A stretch of 49,733 bases of DNA, from positions 1 through 49,733 of the forward strand of contig CAKOOU010000004.1 of assembly GCA_934098455.1 (NCBI GenBank), given 5' to 3'. The notes below the pieces were generated by a model, which searched no databases, had not been told where the DNA came from, and saw only the letters and a program-made list of their open reading frames with translations. How positions within the stretch are numbered: the first letter of the stretch is position 1; every line of letters begins with the position of its first letter. Positions 7,502 through 16,996 of the stretch are shown one piece after another. The stretch is from an uncultured Bacilli bacterium (GTDB lineage: Bacteria > Bacillota_I > Bacilli_A > RF39 > UBA660). The position numbers were made by a program, and so were the translations under genes.

Positions 7502-9220
7502 ATTAAATTCTGTTTTATATAAATTCTTATATGTTTTATTATTTTTAATTAAATATTCGTGTGTTCCTATATCTTCAATTATACCATTATTTAAAACCAT
7601 TATCTTTTTACAATTAATGATTGTTGATAATCTATGTGCTATTATTATTGTAGTGAATTTATTTTTCATATTATTTATTGCATTTACTATTTGATTTTGA
7701 GTTTCGTTGTCGAGTGCACTCGTTGCTTCATCAAATAGTATTATTTCACTATTTTGTATAAATGCTCTTGCGATTGCTAATCTTTGTTTTTGTCCGCCAG
7801 ATAAATTTATACCACCTTCGCCAATTATTGTGTCATATTTTTGCGGTAAGGAATTTATGAAGTTGTCTAAACATGCTAGTTTGAAAGCATTTATCATTTC
7901 TTCTTCGGTTAAATCTTCTTTTATCAATTTTAGATTATCTTTTATTGATAAATTAAAAATATATGGACTTTGATTTATTATTGTTATGTTAGACCTAATA
8001 GAATCTTTATCTAGTGCATTAATATCTTTGTTATCTATTAAAATTTTACCTTTATTTACTTCATACATTTTATTTATCAAATTAAATATAGTTGTTTTTC
8101 CAGCACCACTTTTTCCAACTATTGCAATATCTTCTTTTGCATTTATTTTAAAATTTATATCCTTTAATACTGGATTGTCATCGTATGAAAATGAAACATT
8201 TTTAAATTCTATATTTCCTTTAAAATTATTTATATGTGTCTTTCCAAATTTTTCTTTTTTAAATTTTTCATCATTCATTATACTAAATATTCTGTTGCAA
8301 GATAAGTTAAAATCTTTTATTTTTTCTAAAAGTATTGCAATATTATCAACAATATTTGGTACTCTTCCTTGATAGTTGTGGATAATTAGTGCATAACTTA
8401 TTGATAAAATATCTTTTTTAATTAAAAGTACTAAAAGTAGTATAAGTGTTAAATCTGACAAATCTCTTACAAAGCCTCTTATGAATACATACTTTCTATT
8501 AACATCTTGCATATCATATCTGGTATTATTTAAGTCTATAATTTTTGTTTCTAAGTTAAATATAAAACTTTTTTCACTATTTAACATTTTTATATCTCTT
8601 ATACCTCTTACCATTTCACCAATTAATCCACTAATATTTTCTTGTTTTTTTCTAAATACTTTATCATTTTTTGTATATTCATCAACCCTTTTATAGTCTA
8701 TTAAATATCTTACAATTACAAAAAATAATATTACTATGAAACAGAGTTTGTTGATTATAAAGATAGTTATGAATATTCCTATATCTGTAATAATTTTAGT
8801 TAGATAAAGATTAAGTACTACGAATATATCTGCTAGTCTTGATGAATCGTTTGTTAGTCTTTGTATAAATACTCCACTACTATTTTTATCAATTACACTA
8901 TTTTCTAATTCTAATATATTTTTTCCTAGTTCTGTTTGAACTTTTATAAAAGTTTCTCTATATATTATTTGTGCAAATTTGCTTTGAAAATAGTGTGCTA
9001 TACTTCTGATATTTTCTACCATGAATATTGTGATTGCAATAAGTATTAGTTCATGAAATTTATTATTTGTTAATTCTACAATTATTTTTGCTGATAAGAT
9101 TGGTATTATTATGCTAATTGCTATTAAAAATATATTTACTATTAAATATAAAAATAAATACTTTTTTTGATTTTTTACATATTTCCATGCATATTTTAAA
9201 TTGTTTATCAGTTCTTTCAT
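7475..9220 (-). CDS. ABC transporter, fused permease-ATPase (exporter type)
   Basis: About 581 residues from the ATG at 9220 (MKELINN); a longer in-frame extension upstream has no site, and the same start is kept in the duplicated fragment at 18413. The N-terminal 300 residues hold about five to six transmembrane helices of the ABC-exporter fold. The C-terminal ATPase has Walker A GKSGAGKTT, Q-loop, signature LSGGQKQRLAIARA, Walker B EIILFDEATSALD and switch His in IIIAHRLSTI. A half-size exporter of this kind works as a homodimer or heterodimer; no partner gene is adjacent, so a homodimer is likelier. Substrate unknown. A terminator overlaps its stop. Confidence 0.92.
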   Translation of the reverse strand: MKELINNLKYAWKYVKNQKKYLFLYLIVNIFLIAISIIIPILSAKIIVELTNNKFHELILIAITIFMVENIRSIAHYFQSKFAQIIYRETFIKVQTELGKNILELENSVIDKNSSGVFIQRLTNDSSRLADIFVVLNLYLTKIITDIGIFITIFIINKLCFIVILFFVIVRYLIDYKRVDEYTKNDKVFRKKQENISGLIGEMVRGIRDIKMLNSEKSFIFNLETKIIDLNNTRYDMQDVNRKYVFIRGFVRDLSDLTLILLLVLLIKKDILSISYALIIHNYQGRVPNIVDNIAILLEKIKDFNLSCNRIFSIMNDEKFKKEKFGKTHINNFKGNIEFKNVSFSYDDNPVLKDINFKINAKEDIAIVGKSGAGKTTIFNLINKMYEVNKGKILIDNKDINALDKDSIRSNITIINQSPYIFNLSIKDNLKLIKEDLTEEEMINAFKLACLDNFINSLPQKYDTIIGEGGINLSGGQKQRLAIARAFIQNSEIILFDEATSALDNETQNQIVNAINNMKNKFTTIIIAHRLSTIINCKKIMVLNNGIIEDIGTHEYLIKNNKTYKNLYKTEFNKESSKENR

Positions 9221-9305
9221 AAATATCACACTCTTTATAAAAATTATATATGTAAGCAAAAGAAAAAACAAGCATAACTTGTTCTTGTAATCATTGATAT
9301 AAATT
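9165..9305 (-). repeat. direct repeat copy A (5' end of ABC transporter gene and upstream region)
   Basis: This segment covers the first codons of the ABC transporter, its upstream region and the preceding terminator. It matches 18357-18495 in the same orientation. The coding core (9165-9220) differs at one base. The rest aligns with scattered changes, including ATCACACTC and AAAGAAAAAACAAGC blocks. Confidence 0.85.
9264..9283 (-). terminator. intrinsic terminator after the helD-like gene
   Basis: Minus-strand AACAAG/CTTGTT stem followed by TTTTTCTTTT, within direct-repeat copy A. Confidence 0.7.
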
Positions 9306-9310
9306 CTAAT

Positions 9311-11500
9311 TTATTTTGTCTTTTTTAAATATTTTAAATTGCCTTTTTCAAAAGCATCATTTAATGGTTTTGTTAATTTCCCTGTATATATTATATCTAG
9401 TTCATGCAATGCTCTAGTTATAGCAACATATAATAATTTCATATCAAGACTACTATTTGAAGAATAAATATTTTCATTAGCATCATTAATTATAACAGCA
9501 TCAAATTCTAATCCTTTTGCTAGTTGATTAGATATTGTACATATTCTGAATCTGTCATCAGATAAATCATCATTTACAGAAACATTTGGAATATTCACAC
9601 CTATAAATGATAAATCATCATTTATGTAATTAGATAATAAGTCTGTTTTACTTATAACCGCTATTGTTTTATAACCTTTTGCTTTATATTCTTCAATCTT
9701 ATTTTTAATGTAGTTAGGAATTGAATCTCTGTTGTCTAACTCTGACACAGTCACTGGTGTCCCATGCCTTACAACAAGGTCAGAACGTCCTAGTCCTATA
9801 CTTTCTGCAACATCATCTGCAACATTCATAATTTCAGCAGTAGTTCTATAACTTTTGTTAAAATTAATTATTTTGCCATCATTATTAAACATAACATTAT
9901 TTACTTCTTCCCAATTATTTACTCCTCTATAATCGTAAATAGATTGAGCTAAATCTCCAAAAATGCTAAAAGTAGAATTTGGTAATGTTTCTTTTAAAAC
10001 ATAAAAATTAAACTCTCCTAAGTCTTGTGCTTCGTCTATTACTGTATGTCTAAATCTATCAAAATCTTTATCTGGCGACATTTTCTTTTTCAAATATATT
10101 AAGGCTGCTAAATCTTCAAAATCATATTTATTTGATTTAATATTTGCAAGTGTTTCCTTTTTCAAATTTTTAATATTATCATAATTATAAATATCAAAAT
10201 CTTCAATTGTATTTACAAAAAGCTTGTATAATTTTGTTGGTGTCACTTTACCCTTTGAAAAATATTTTCTTAGGGAGCTTTTACAAAACTTTTTGATTTC
10301 TTCACGTTCTTTTCCAAATTTACTTCTATATTTATCTCTTTCACTATCATCTATTTTTTGAAATAATTCATAAGAATAATCATTATATCTGCTCATAATT
10401 ATCTCATTATTTTTTTCTATTTTGTCTACTAATTGGACGATTGCTAATTCAATTTGACTAGATAAAGTTCTTGTAGTTTTTAACCCCTCAAACACCTCTT
10501 TAATTTCATTAGAATTTAATACGGTAAAATCACCTATTTTTAAATCATTCATAGTAAGACTTTGATAAAATAACTTTAAAAATTCATCTAACATATATTT
10601 ATATTTTATTGATGATTTAAATTTATCTATGTCGTTAAGTAGTTTTCCATTTATACTTTTATTTACCTTTTTTTCTGATGAATTTACTTCTATATTTTCA
10701 TCTAAATAATTTTTTGCATATTGTTCGAAAGTACATTGTTCTACACCAGAAACATCTAAGTCTGGCAATACTGATTTTATATATTTTATAAAAACTGGAT
10801 TAGGACCAATAACTAAATATTGGTTTTGTCTAATACTTTTTATGTAATTATATACTAAATAAGCTATTCTATGTAACGCAACAGTTGTTTTGCCTGAACC
10901 AGCTACTCCCTGAATTATTAGATTATCAAATAATTTTTTTCTAATAACATCATTTTGCTCTTTTTGTATTGTTGCAACTATGCTTTTTAATCTTGCATCA
11001 TTATTAGAATTTAAATATTTTTGTAATAGTCCATCATTCGATACTAAATCAACATCATAATAATCTATTAAATTTCCTTTTTCGATTTCGTATTGTCTTT
11101 TTAAAGACATATCTCCACTTATTGTTCCACCTGGTGCTTCATAACTACATTTTCCTACCTCAGCATCATAATATAAAGAACTTATTGGTGCTCTCCAATC
11201 CGTAACAACAATATTCATATTCTTTGTTACACCGTTTTTTCCAATATAAATAGTGCTAGTAGTTTTATCTTCATCTGATGTAAAATCTATTCTTGCAAAA
11301 TAAGGTTTATCTAAAGAAGTTTCAAGATTTGATATATGGATTTTTTTTGCATCTGCTATTTTCCACAAATCTTCTCTATTACCAACAAAATCATTATACA
11401 TTTTTTTTAAATTAGTGTTTTCATCATGTAATATTTGTTTAACAATATCTATTGTTTGTTCTAATTTTTCCTTTTCTTTCTCAAATTCTAATTTTTCCAT
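9311..11500 (-). CDS. helD: HelD-type UvrD/Rep-family helicase (RNA polymerase-recycling)
   Basis: 729 residues, the size of Bacillus HelD. The N-terminus (1-60) is a charged coiled coil as in HelD, followed by the family's DWRAPISSLYYDAEVG segment (101-116). Superfamily-1 motifs follow: Walker A GVAGSGKTT (198-206), motif II VIDEAQD, motif III FGDLAQSIYDYRG, motif IV/V NKSYRTTAEIMN and GLEFDAVI, and motif VI LYVAITRALHELDI. Family members bind RNA polymerase and release stalled complexes from DNA. The coiled-coil N-terminus separates it from plain UvrD/PcrA. It is 22 bp downstream of the pyrophosphatase gene. Confidence 0.88.
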   Translation of the reverse strand: MEKLEFEKEKEKLEQTIDIVKQILHDENTNLKKMYNDFVGNREDLWKIADAKKIHISNLETSLDKPYFARIDFTSDEDKTTSTIYIGKNGVTKNMNIVVTDWRAPISSLYYDAEVGKCSYEAPGGTISGDMSLKRQYEIEKGNLIDYYDVDLVSNDGLLQKYLNSNNDARLKSIVATIQKEQNDVIRKKLFDNLIIQGVAGSGKTTVALHRIAYLVYNYIKSIRQNQYLVIGPNPVFIKYIKSVLPDLDVSGVEQCTFEQYAKNYLDENIEVNSSEKKVNKSINGKLLNDIDKFKSSIKYKYMLDEFLKLFYQSLTMNDLKIGDFTVLNSNEIKEVFEGLKTTRTLSSQIELAIVQLVDKIEKNNEIIMSRYNDYSYELFQKIDDSERDKYRSKFGKEREEIKKFCKSSLRKYFSKGKVTPTKLYKLFVNTIEDFDIYNYDNIKNLKKETLANIKSNKYDFEDLAALIYLKKKMSPDKDFDRFRHTVIDEAQDLGEFNFYVLKETLPNSTFSIFGDLAQSIYDYRGVNNWEEVNNVMFNNDGKIINFNKSYRTTAEIMNVADDVAESIGLGRSDLVVRHGTPVTVSELDNRDSIPNYIKNKIEEYKAKGYKTIAVISKTDLLSNYINDDLSFIGVNIPNVSVNDDLSDDRFRICTISNQLAKGLEFDAVIINDANENIYSSNSSLDMKLLYVAITRALHELDIIYTGKLTKPLNDAFEKGNLKYLKKTK

Positions 11501-11522
11501 GAAAATCCCCCTTATATGTTTA

Positions 11523-11867
11523 TTATCTAACTATAATTGATTCAAAATATTTTTCTTGAAATTCTGTTAACGCTCTTATTGCATCATCAGAATAATTCTT
11601 ACCATCTTTTGAAACAATTAATTTATCATCATCATCATTTGTACGATGTATGATTGCAATTACTTTACCACTACTTTTTTCTACCGGTTCAAATTCTCCT
11701 ACTAAATAAGCATCTAATTCTTCACCATCGCCACTTACAGTGTTTGGAATAAATCCATAATTTATCATATACATAAACCCATGTTTAGGATGTTTTGTTC
11801 CTAACGGTCTATCTATTTCTATAGAAACTTCCTTTCCTAAATAATCTTTTGCATTTACTTTTTCCAT
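11523..11867 (-). CDS. ppa: short family-I inorganic pyrophosphatase
   Basis: 114 residues, shorter than classic PPases (about 170) but in line with a compact Bacillota form. Family markers are IEIDRPLGTKHPKHGFMYMINYGFIPNT, with the Lys/Tyr contacts, and the metal-binding signature GDGEELDAYLVGE (DGEELDAYLV in place of the classic D-G-D-P-x-D-V). It hydrolyses pyrophosphate released by nucleotide polymerisation and activation reactions. The ATG follows GGAGG. About 108 bp separates it from the radical SAM operon upstream, so it may or may not be co-transcribed. Short length and altered active-site spacing make activity likely but not certain. Confidence 0.8.
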   Translation of the reverse strand: MEKVNAKDYLGKEVSIEIDRPLGTKHPKHGFMYMINYGFIPNTVSGDGEELDAYLVGEFEPVEKSSGKVIAIIHRTNDDDDKLIVSKDGKNYSDDAIRALTEFQEKYFESIIVR

Positions 11868-11975
11868 ATTATTTCCTCCATTTCATTCTTATAAAGTAAA
11901 ATTACTTCTGTCTTTAATTGTACCATATATTTGATCTATTTTCTATAAATGTAATCTAATTTTGTCTTTAACATA

Positions 11976-13538
11976 TTAAATAAATGGATTTTTTTCAGCG
12001 TTATAGTTTAAATTGTTCTTTCTATATAATTTTTTTACATTTTCTTCGATATCAAAATATTCATTTTCAGACTTATAAATATATTGATCTATATATTGTT
12101 CTATATCTAAACCTGGACATTCTTTTACCACTAAAAGAATATTTTTAAATAACAACAAATCTAATTTTTTTAATTTCATTACATATTGATAAAAATTATT
12201 CATTGCTTCGTCTGAAATTGCTTTAGGAGCAGTTAAAGGATCAATAGCCATATCATATATTTCACTATGACTTTTATGCCATTTTTTTAACGCTAAATAA
12301 ACTTTCTCAACAATATTATCATCTAATGTATATTTGTTATTGTTATTCATGAAATCGCTTTCTTGTAGTTTATTTTCCTTCCTTAATCTTGTATTTAAAG
12401 CCGTACCTTCTGCAGAAAACATTTCAGAAAAAATACCTTTAGTTACTGCAAAATCATATTCTGACATAAATTGATAATTCTCAACTAACTCTTGATATGT
12501 GGTTTCTTTATCAAATAATATATACCCCATTTGCACTATATATCCATGTTTTTTAAATAATTTTAAAGTTCTCTTGTTATCTTCAACAGTTGCTTTTTTA
12601 TTCATTCTAGTCAGTGCACTTTGAGATCCATTTTCAATACCACAAGCAAAAGAGAAAAATCCAGCTCTTTTTAAATTATAGAGTATAGAATCAGAAACTT
12701 TATCTGCTCGTATCTGTCCTCTTAACTTTACTTTTATATTTCTTTTTTGAATCTCATCAGCAAATTCTTCACACCATTTTTCGTTTCTATTACCATCTAT
12801 AAAAGAATCATCAACTATTTTTATATACTTAACACCCTGTTTGTATAACAATTCTATTTCATCTACTATATTTTTAATACTTCTAGTTCTCCAAACTTTA
12901 CCATTACTAAGTCTGAAAAATGATATCACAGAACAGAATTCACAATTTCCAGAACACCCTCTTGCAGTAACCATATTAACAGAAGATTTTTTTTCTAATA
13001 CAGTCTCCATTGTATCTCTACTAGGAAATGCTAGATTATCTAAATCATCATTTAAGCATTCCATATCATTTAATGTTAGTTTATTATCCTTTAGATAACC
13101 AATATTTTTAATATTACATCCTGCATCACCATTTTCAATTAAATTAGCTAATTTACAAATTGGTCGTTCTCCTTCACCTCGTATAATATAATCCGAGCCA
13201 GATTTTAAATATTCTTCTGGATAAAAAGTTGGTCCAAATCCACCACAAACTATCTTTAAATTTTCATCATATTTTTTTAGCATAGAGATTAATTTTATTG
13301 TTGGTGATGTATTAGACATATAAGAAGAAATACCCACGAATAACAATTTATCCTTTTGATTTATTATTTTACTATATACATCTTCAACTTCTAACTCATT
13401 TAACCAAGCATCAATTATTTCTACTTCATACCCCTCTTTAACTAATGCGGATTTTAAATATTCAATTCCTAAATTTTCCTCTGAAGTTCTATGTGTTTTG
13501 GGGGACAACGTCGTTAAAATAATCTTTTTATTTCTCAT
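11976..13538 (-). CDS. B12-binding-type radical SAM protein
   Basis: 520 residues. The N-terminus (1-140) is a Rossmann-like B12-binding-domain fold (LGIEYLKSALVKEGYEVEIID, then VCGGFGPTFYPEEYL and DYIIRGEGE), without the DxHxxG cobalamin-ligand motif, as is common in this subgroup. The radical SAM domain follows with the iron-sulfur motif Cys195-x3-Cys199-x2-Cys202 (TARGCSGNCEFCS) and later CGIENGSQSALTRMNK. The C-terminal 130 residues are helical. It is last in a five-gene run, and its start overlaps the HPr-kinase-like gene by 11 bp, implying coupling. Class is firm; the substrate (peptide, lipid, base or sugar) cannot be read from sequence. Confidence 0.88.
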   Translation of the reverse strand: MRNKKIILTTLSPKTHRTSEENLGIEYLKSALVKEGYEVEIIDAWLNELEVEDVYSKIINQKDKLLFVGISSYMSNTSPTIKLISMLKKYDENLKIVCGGFGPTFYPEEYLKSGSDYIIRGEGERPICKLANLIENGDAGCNIKNIGYLKDNKLTLNDMECLNDDLDNLAFPSRDTMETVLEKKSSVNMVTARGCSGNCEFCSVISFFRLSNGKVWRTRSIKNIVDEIELLYKQGVKYIKIVDDSFIDGNRNEKWCEEFADEIQKRNIKVKLRGQIRADKVSDSILYNLKRAGFFSFACGIENGSQSALTRMNKKATVEDNKRTLKLFKKHGYIVQMGYILFDKETTYQELVENYQFMSEYDFAVTKGIFSEMFSAEGTALNTRLRKENKLQESDFMNNNNKYTLDDNIVEKVYLALKKWHKSHSEIYDMAIDPLTAPKAISDEAMNNFYQYVMKLKKLDLLLFKNILLVVKECPGLDIEQYIDQYIYKSENEYFDIEENVKKLYRKNNLNYNAEKNPFI

Positions 13539-14493
13539 ATTTTTTCACTAATTCCCTTGCTAATTCTTTTACCGCCCCTTTTGAATCGTAAACATTAGCA
13601 TTTTCAACTATCATTTTACACAATGTACTTAGTTCATATAATGTTTTTTCTTCCTCTACAGATGGCATAGGATAATCGAACCCGGTAATATAATTATAAG
13701 TCCCTTTTATAATTTTTGACATACTTTCATACAAATATAAGAATTGATCAATTTCTTCTTTTTGTCTAATAAATATATTTCCTGAATTATTTGTATCAAT
13801 ACTGAATATATCAGACAATATCACTTTATCATTTTTATCATTTAAAATTAATGATGAATCAACAATATCATTTACTACAATTTTTTTATTCCATTTATCT
13901 TCACATTCAATATTTACATTTTTATAAAGTTCTGGAAAATATAGTTCAATTGCACCTAATCTCATTTGAATTTCTTTTGTACCTCCTAAAATCTTAGGTA
14001 TACCATCTTCAACTCCAATTACTGAATGGTCATTAGATATTAATTTGCAATTATGATTGGTCATAAGTTCAAACCCTAAACTCGTTTTTCCGGCATTAGC
14101 TTCTCCTACCAATATAAATCCATTATTTGAATGATGAACTAAAGATGAACTATGAAGCAAATACTTTTGTTGTCTTGCTAAAACTTTTGAAAACATTGAT
14201 AATGCAATATATACTAAATCTGGAAATCTAATTCCATCATTTATAATATTTAATAGCGCAACATTATTTTGTATATCATAATTCATACTTTTGCTACTAC
14301 TTTCATTAATGATAATTGCATCATAAAAGCATATATCTTTTTTGTCAACTATCTTCCAACTAGAATCCGTTACTGGAATTGTTCTTTTAATTGATGATTT
14401 AATATCGATTAATTTATTTTTTATATTTTTCGAAGTTGTATATATATTTAAAGTTGCATACTTTTTTATATTTAATTTAATCTCGTATATCAT
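13528..14493 (-). CDS. HPr-kinase-like P-loop protein
   Basis: About 321 residues from the ATG at 14493, which has GGGGGTGA at good spacing; the longer in-frame start does not. The core (about 110-200) resembles the HPr kinase/phosphorylase C-terminal domain: HSSSLVHHSNNGFILVG, P-loop GEANAGKTS (130-138), then KLISNDHSVIG at the position of the acidic HPrK loop. There is no N-terminal HPrK regulatory domain of the usual kind and no HPr nearby. Stand-alone HPrK-like proteins often occur in peptide-modification clusters (lasso and some radical SAM RiPP loci). Here it sits between the nucleoside enzymes and the B12-type radical SAM gene. A small-molecule or peptide kinase role is inferred. Confidence 0.72.
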   Translation of the reverse strand: MIYEIKLNIKKYATLNIYTTSKNIKNKLIDIKSSIKRTIPVTDSSWKIVDKKDICFYDAIIINESSSKSMNYDIQNNVALLNIINDGIRFPDLVYIALSMFSKVLARQQKYLLHSSSLVHHSNNGFILVGEANAGKTSLGFELMTNHNCKLISNDHSVIGVEDGIPKILGGTKEIQMRLGAIELYFPELYKNVNIECEDKWNKKIVVNDIVDSSLILNDKNDKVILSDIFSIDTNNSGNIFIRQKEEIDQFLYLYESMSKIIKGTYNYITGFDYPMPSVEEEKTLYELSTLCKMIVENANVYDSKGAVKELARELVKKYEK

Positions 14494-14518
14494 ATTTAAG
14501 TCACCCCCACGATATGTT

Positions 14519-14971
14519 TTATAAATTAAAATATTTTTTAATTTCATTTATTATTTGTTCAATTAAATCATCACCATAATCATCATCATAATGAATATAA
14601 TCAGTGGATGTTAAAGTGTGTATTCCTGTAACCATAGGTGAATATGGATAATTTTTCTTTAAAAATATTTTTAAAGGTTTCTTATTGGCAGAAGCCCAAC
14701 CTATTTCTACATGAACACCACCAGAATGTGGAACACCTGGTATTACACAAACCAAATCAACATTTTTTATAGTTTCAAAATCTATTACCGTGCTTTCTTC
14801 GGCAGAACTATAAGTCTTCCCCCACTTTTCTCTTTCGTGTGCCAAAAAATATTCACAGTTTATTTTTTTTAACTCATCAGTCAATTTTATAAAAAAACTT
14901 TTATATTTTGATTCCACTTCATAATTTTTATCACACAACTGAGAGTATGGCATCGCTAAAAATACTTTCAT
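14519..14971 (-). CDS. nucleoside 2-deoxyribosyltransferase-like protein
   Basis: 150 residues with the NDT/DNPH1 (Rcl) fold pattern: N-terminal KVFLAMPYS strand-loop, EREKWG segment at 47-51, central VDLVCVIPG strand and GGVHVEIGWASANKKPLKIFL, where Glu89 matches the catalytic nucleophile of the family. NDT enzymes move deoxyribose between bases, while Rcl-type relatives hydrolyse N-glycosidic bonds of nucleotides. The gene ends 26 bp before the HPrK-like start and starts 14 bp after the MTA-phosphorylase-like gene. Base content looks richer in G and C than flanking genes, hinting at transfer. Which of the two chemistries applies cannot be decided here. Confidence 0.75.
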   Translation of the reverse strand: MKVFLAMPYSQLCDKNYEVESKYKSFFIKLTDELKKINCEYFLAHEREKWGKTYSSAEESTVIDFETIKNVDLVCVIPGVPHSGGVHVEIGWASANKKPLKIFLKKNYPYSPMVTGIHTLTSTDYIHYDDDYGDDLIEQIINEIKKYFNL

Positions 14972-14984
14972 ATATCCTCCTTAA

Positions 14985-15824
14985 TTATTCATAAAACTCA
15001 TCTGGAAATTCTCTAAAATTTTTATTTTTTCTAGACATTTTAGAACACACTTCACATTCATAACTATTGTAATCTTTTAAAAATTGTAAAATTATTTTTG
15101 TTGTTCTTTTCCTGCATGATTTTATGTCCTCAACATAAGCATTTGCTCTTTGATTTTCTTTTAATTTTTTTATATAGTTTTCTCTACCGCTTGGATCATC
15201 TATTTGAACGGCGATTCCCGCATAACAAATTTGGCTTAGCTTTGCACAGGTTGCTTCAGGATCACAGGTCTGTCCCACAATATCCCATCCCATTTTATTA
15301 TAAAACTCTAATTCTGCCTTTGTTTCAATTCTGGGGTACCCATAAAAAGAAACATATGTTGCTCCTTCTTTTACTGGAAAATCCATTTTACGACTTGCTT
15401 CACATAATCTTTCAGTTAAAGTATTACAAAATGGTTCAAACATTTCGGCATTATGAAATGATATATTTTGATTCCAATTTAAATTGTAATTACCCGCTCC
15501 AATTAAGTCTCCTAAAACATAGACACTTCCTTGTGGCATTTTGGGATTAATTCCACCTACAACAAAAGTACCAATTAACTTTGTAGCACCAGAATTTTTT
15601 ACAGCCTCTATCGTTTGTTGAAAATTGATTTGATTTGATGGAACTTTTTCTCCATTAAATCTTCCATAAATTATAATTACAGGTACATTATATATATTAC
15701 CAATATAACATCTATGAACCGGTCCATAAGAAGTATTTATAGTAACTCTTTTTAAATTAAAATCTTTTATAATTTCATCACTTCTCATAATAATAGCTAT
15801 TTCAGGTTTAAAATTTTCTAACAT
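14985..15824 (-). CDS. MTA phosphorylase/PNP-II family protein
   Basis: 279 residues of the trimeric MTA phosphorylase/purine nucleoside phosphorylase class. Visible blocks are VPSNQINFQQTIEAVKNSGA (61-80), VVGGINPKMPQGSVYVLGD, ATYVSFYGYPRIETKAELEFY (156-175) and CYAGIAVQIDDPSG. In the sugar-binding segment the usual GMTN is GQTC, with Gln185 in place of the conserved Met that contacts the ribose. A Cys-rich C-terminus (CEVCSKM) follows. Family members split MTA or 5'-deoxyadenosine into adenine and sugar phosphate. In an operon with two radical SAM enzymes, 5'-deoxyadenosine clearance is attractive, but the Gln substitution may signal a different nucleoside. Confidence 0.82.
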   Translation of the reverse strand: MLENFKPEIAIIMRSDEIIKDFNLKRVTINTSYGPVHRCYIGNIYNVPVIIIYGRFNGEKVPSNQINFQQTIEAVKNSGATKLIGTFVVGGINPKMPQGSVYVLGDLIGAGNYNLNWNQNISFHNAEMFEPFCNTLTERLCEASRKMDFPVKEGATYVSFYGYPRIETKAELEFYNKMGWDIVGQTCDPEATCAKLSQICYAGIAVQIDDPSGRENYIKKLKENQRANAYVEDIKSCRKRTTKIILQFLKDYNSYECEVCSKMSRKNKNFREFPDEFYE

Positions 15825-15835
15825 AATTAACCTCC

Positions 15836-16912
15836 TTAATTCTTGAAAAACATTGTTGGTAAATAACCATCATGTACGGATACTCTTTTTTTCTTAAATG
15901 TTTTAAAGTGTTCTTTTTCTAAATTATCATCATTATCAAGTGGACAATATGGATCTCTTTCATTTAAAGTTTTATACCACAACATTCTTCTATCATATAC
16001 TCCACCTCTACATTTATCTCTAATAATGCAATTATCACATTTTTTTGGAATAGATGCTTTTTCAAATTCTTCAAACTCAATATTAGCTAATACATTGTTT
16101 TGCTTAATATTATATCTATTTCTATAATTTTCTGTAATTAAATACGTTGATGGACAAATACTTCCATTTGGTAATATTCTAATACTATCTATACCAGTAT
16201 TTTCTTTAATGTCATTATCTCTTGTGTATATATTGCCTAATAATACATCACTTAAAGTAATAATTTTATAATTATGATAAATATACTCAATAGCATTTAT
16301 GAGTGTTTTATAACTTAAGGTAAATTTCTTGTTTATTTTTTCATTATCACTAACAGGTCTATATATATTTAATCTTATCAACGCGTCATATTTTTTTGCA
16401 ATTTCAAATAAACCATCTATATTTTCATGTGTCATAGTCTCCTCAAACCCGACAAAAACAATTGTAGCTGTTTTATTATCTTTTTGAAGCATTTCAAGAG
16501 TATTAATAGCCCAATCATACGCTTTAGGTTGTCCTCTAAAATAATTATGTTTTTCTTTAATTGCAAAGTCTAACGATACATCTATTTCATCAATACATTC
16601 TTTATAAATTTTATATAAATTGGGATTCTTATTAACTTTTTCAAATATATAGCCATTTGTTGTTAATGATTGAGTTATTTTTGGATAATTTGTCCTTACA
16701 TACAAAATAAATTTAAAAAAATCATCACATATTGCATTTTCTCCAGTACCATAATTTATTGAATCAATTAATTCGTGATTCTCATCAATAAATTTAATCC
16801 AATCTGTTATTTTAATATTATTAGTACTATGTCTTGTATCTTTACTATAACAAAATTTGCAATTCATATTACAAGAATTTGTTATTCCCCAACCAACATT
16901 ATATTTTTTCAT
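15836..16912 (-). CDS. radical SAM/SPASM-type protein
   Basis: About 358 residues from the ATG at 16912, which has CGAGGA close by; the upstream in-frame extension covers the promoter. The motif Cys14-x3-Cys18-x2-Cys21 (SCNMNCKFCYS) holds the SAM cluster and INYGTGENAI is the SAM-binding GGE-like segment. The C-terminal 100 residues have SPASM-like cysteines: ICPSTYL, CDNCIIRDKCRGG and DPYCPL. SPASM enzymes usually modify peptides, though some act on other substrates. No obvious precursor peptide is adjacent. First gene behind a good promoter; 12 bp from the MTA-phosphorylase-like gene. Confidence 0.87.
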   Translation of the reverse strand: MKKYNVGWGITNSCNMNCKFCYSKDTRHSTNNIKITDWIKFIDENHELIDSINYGTGENAICDDFFKFILYVRTNYPKITQSLTTNGYIFEKVNKNPNLYKIYKECIDEIDVSLDFAIKEKHNYFRGQPKAYDWAINTLEMLQKDNKTATIVFVGFEETMTHENIDGLFEIAKKYDALIRLNIYRPVSDNEKINKKFTLSYKTLINAIEYIYHNYKIITLSDVLLGNIYTRDNDIKENTGIDSIRILPNGSICPSTYLITENYRNRYNIKQNNVLANIEFEEFEKASIPKKCDNCIIRDKCRGGVYDRRMLWYKTLNERDPYCPLDNDDNLEKEHFKTFKKKRVSVHDGYLPTMFFKN

Positions 16913-16934
16913 TTGTCCTCGCCTCTTAAATACA

Positions 16935-16963
16935 ATTATAAAGAAAAAAACTACGCAATACAA
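16935..16963 (-). promoter_or_regulatory. promoter of the radical SAM operon
   Basis: Minus strand TTGTAT (16958-16963), 17-bp spacer and perfect TATAAT (16935-16940), about 22 bp before the 16912 start codon. It lies between lysR and the operon, so the five genes can be transcribed apart from lysR. Confidence 0.75.
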
Positions 16964-16996
16964 TGAATCCATGTTTATAGTGCGCATAAAATTCTT

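Noticed and set aside
9221..9271. A 17-codon hydrophobic N-terminal extension of the ABC transporter
   Set aside because: No ribosome-binding site for it, and the duplicated copy at 18413 keeps the MKEL start but not the extension.
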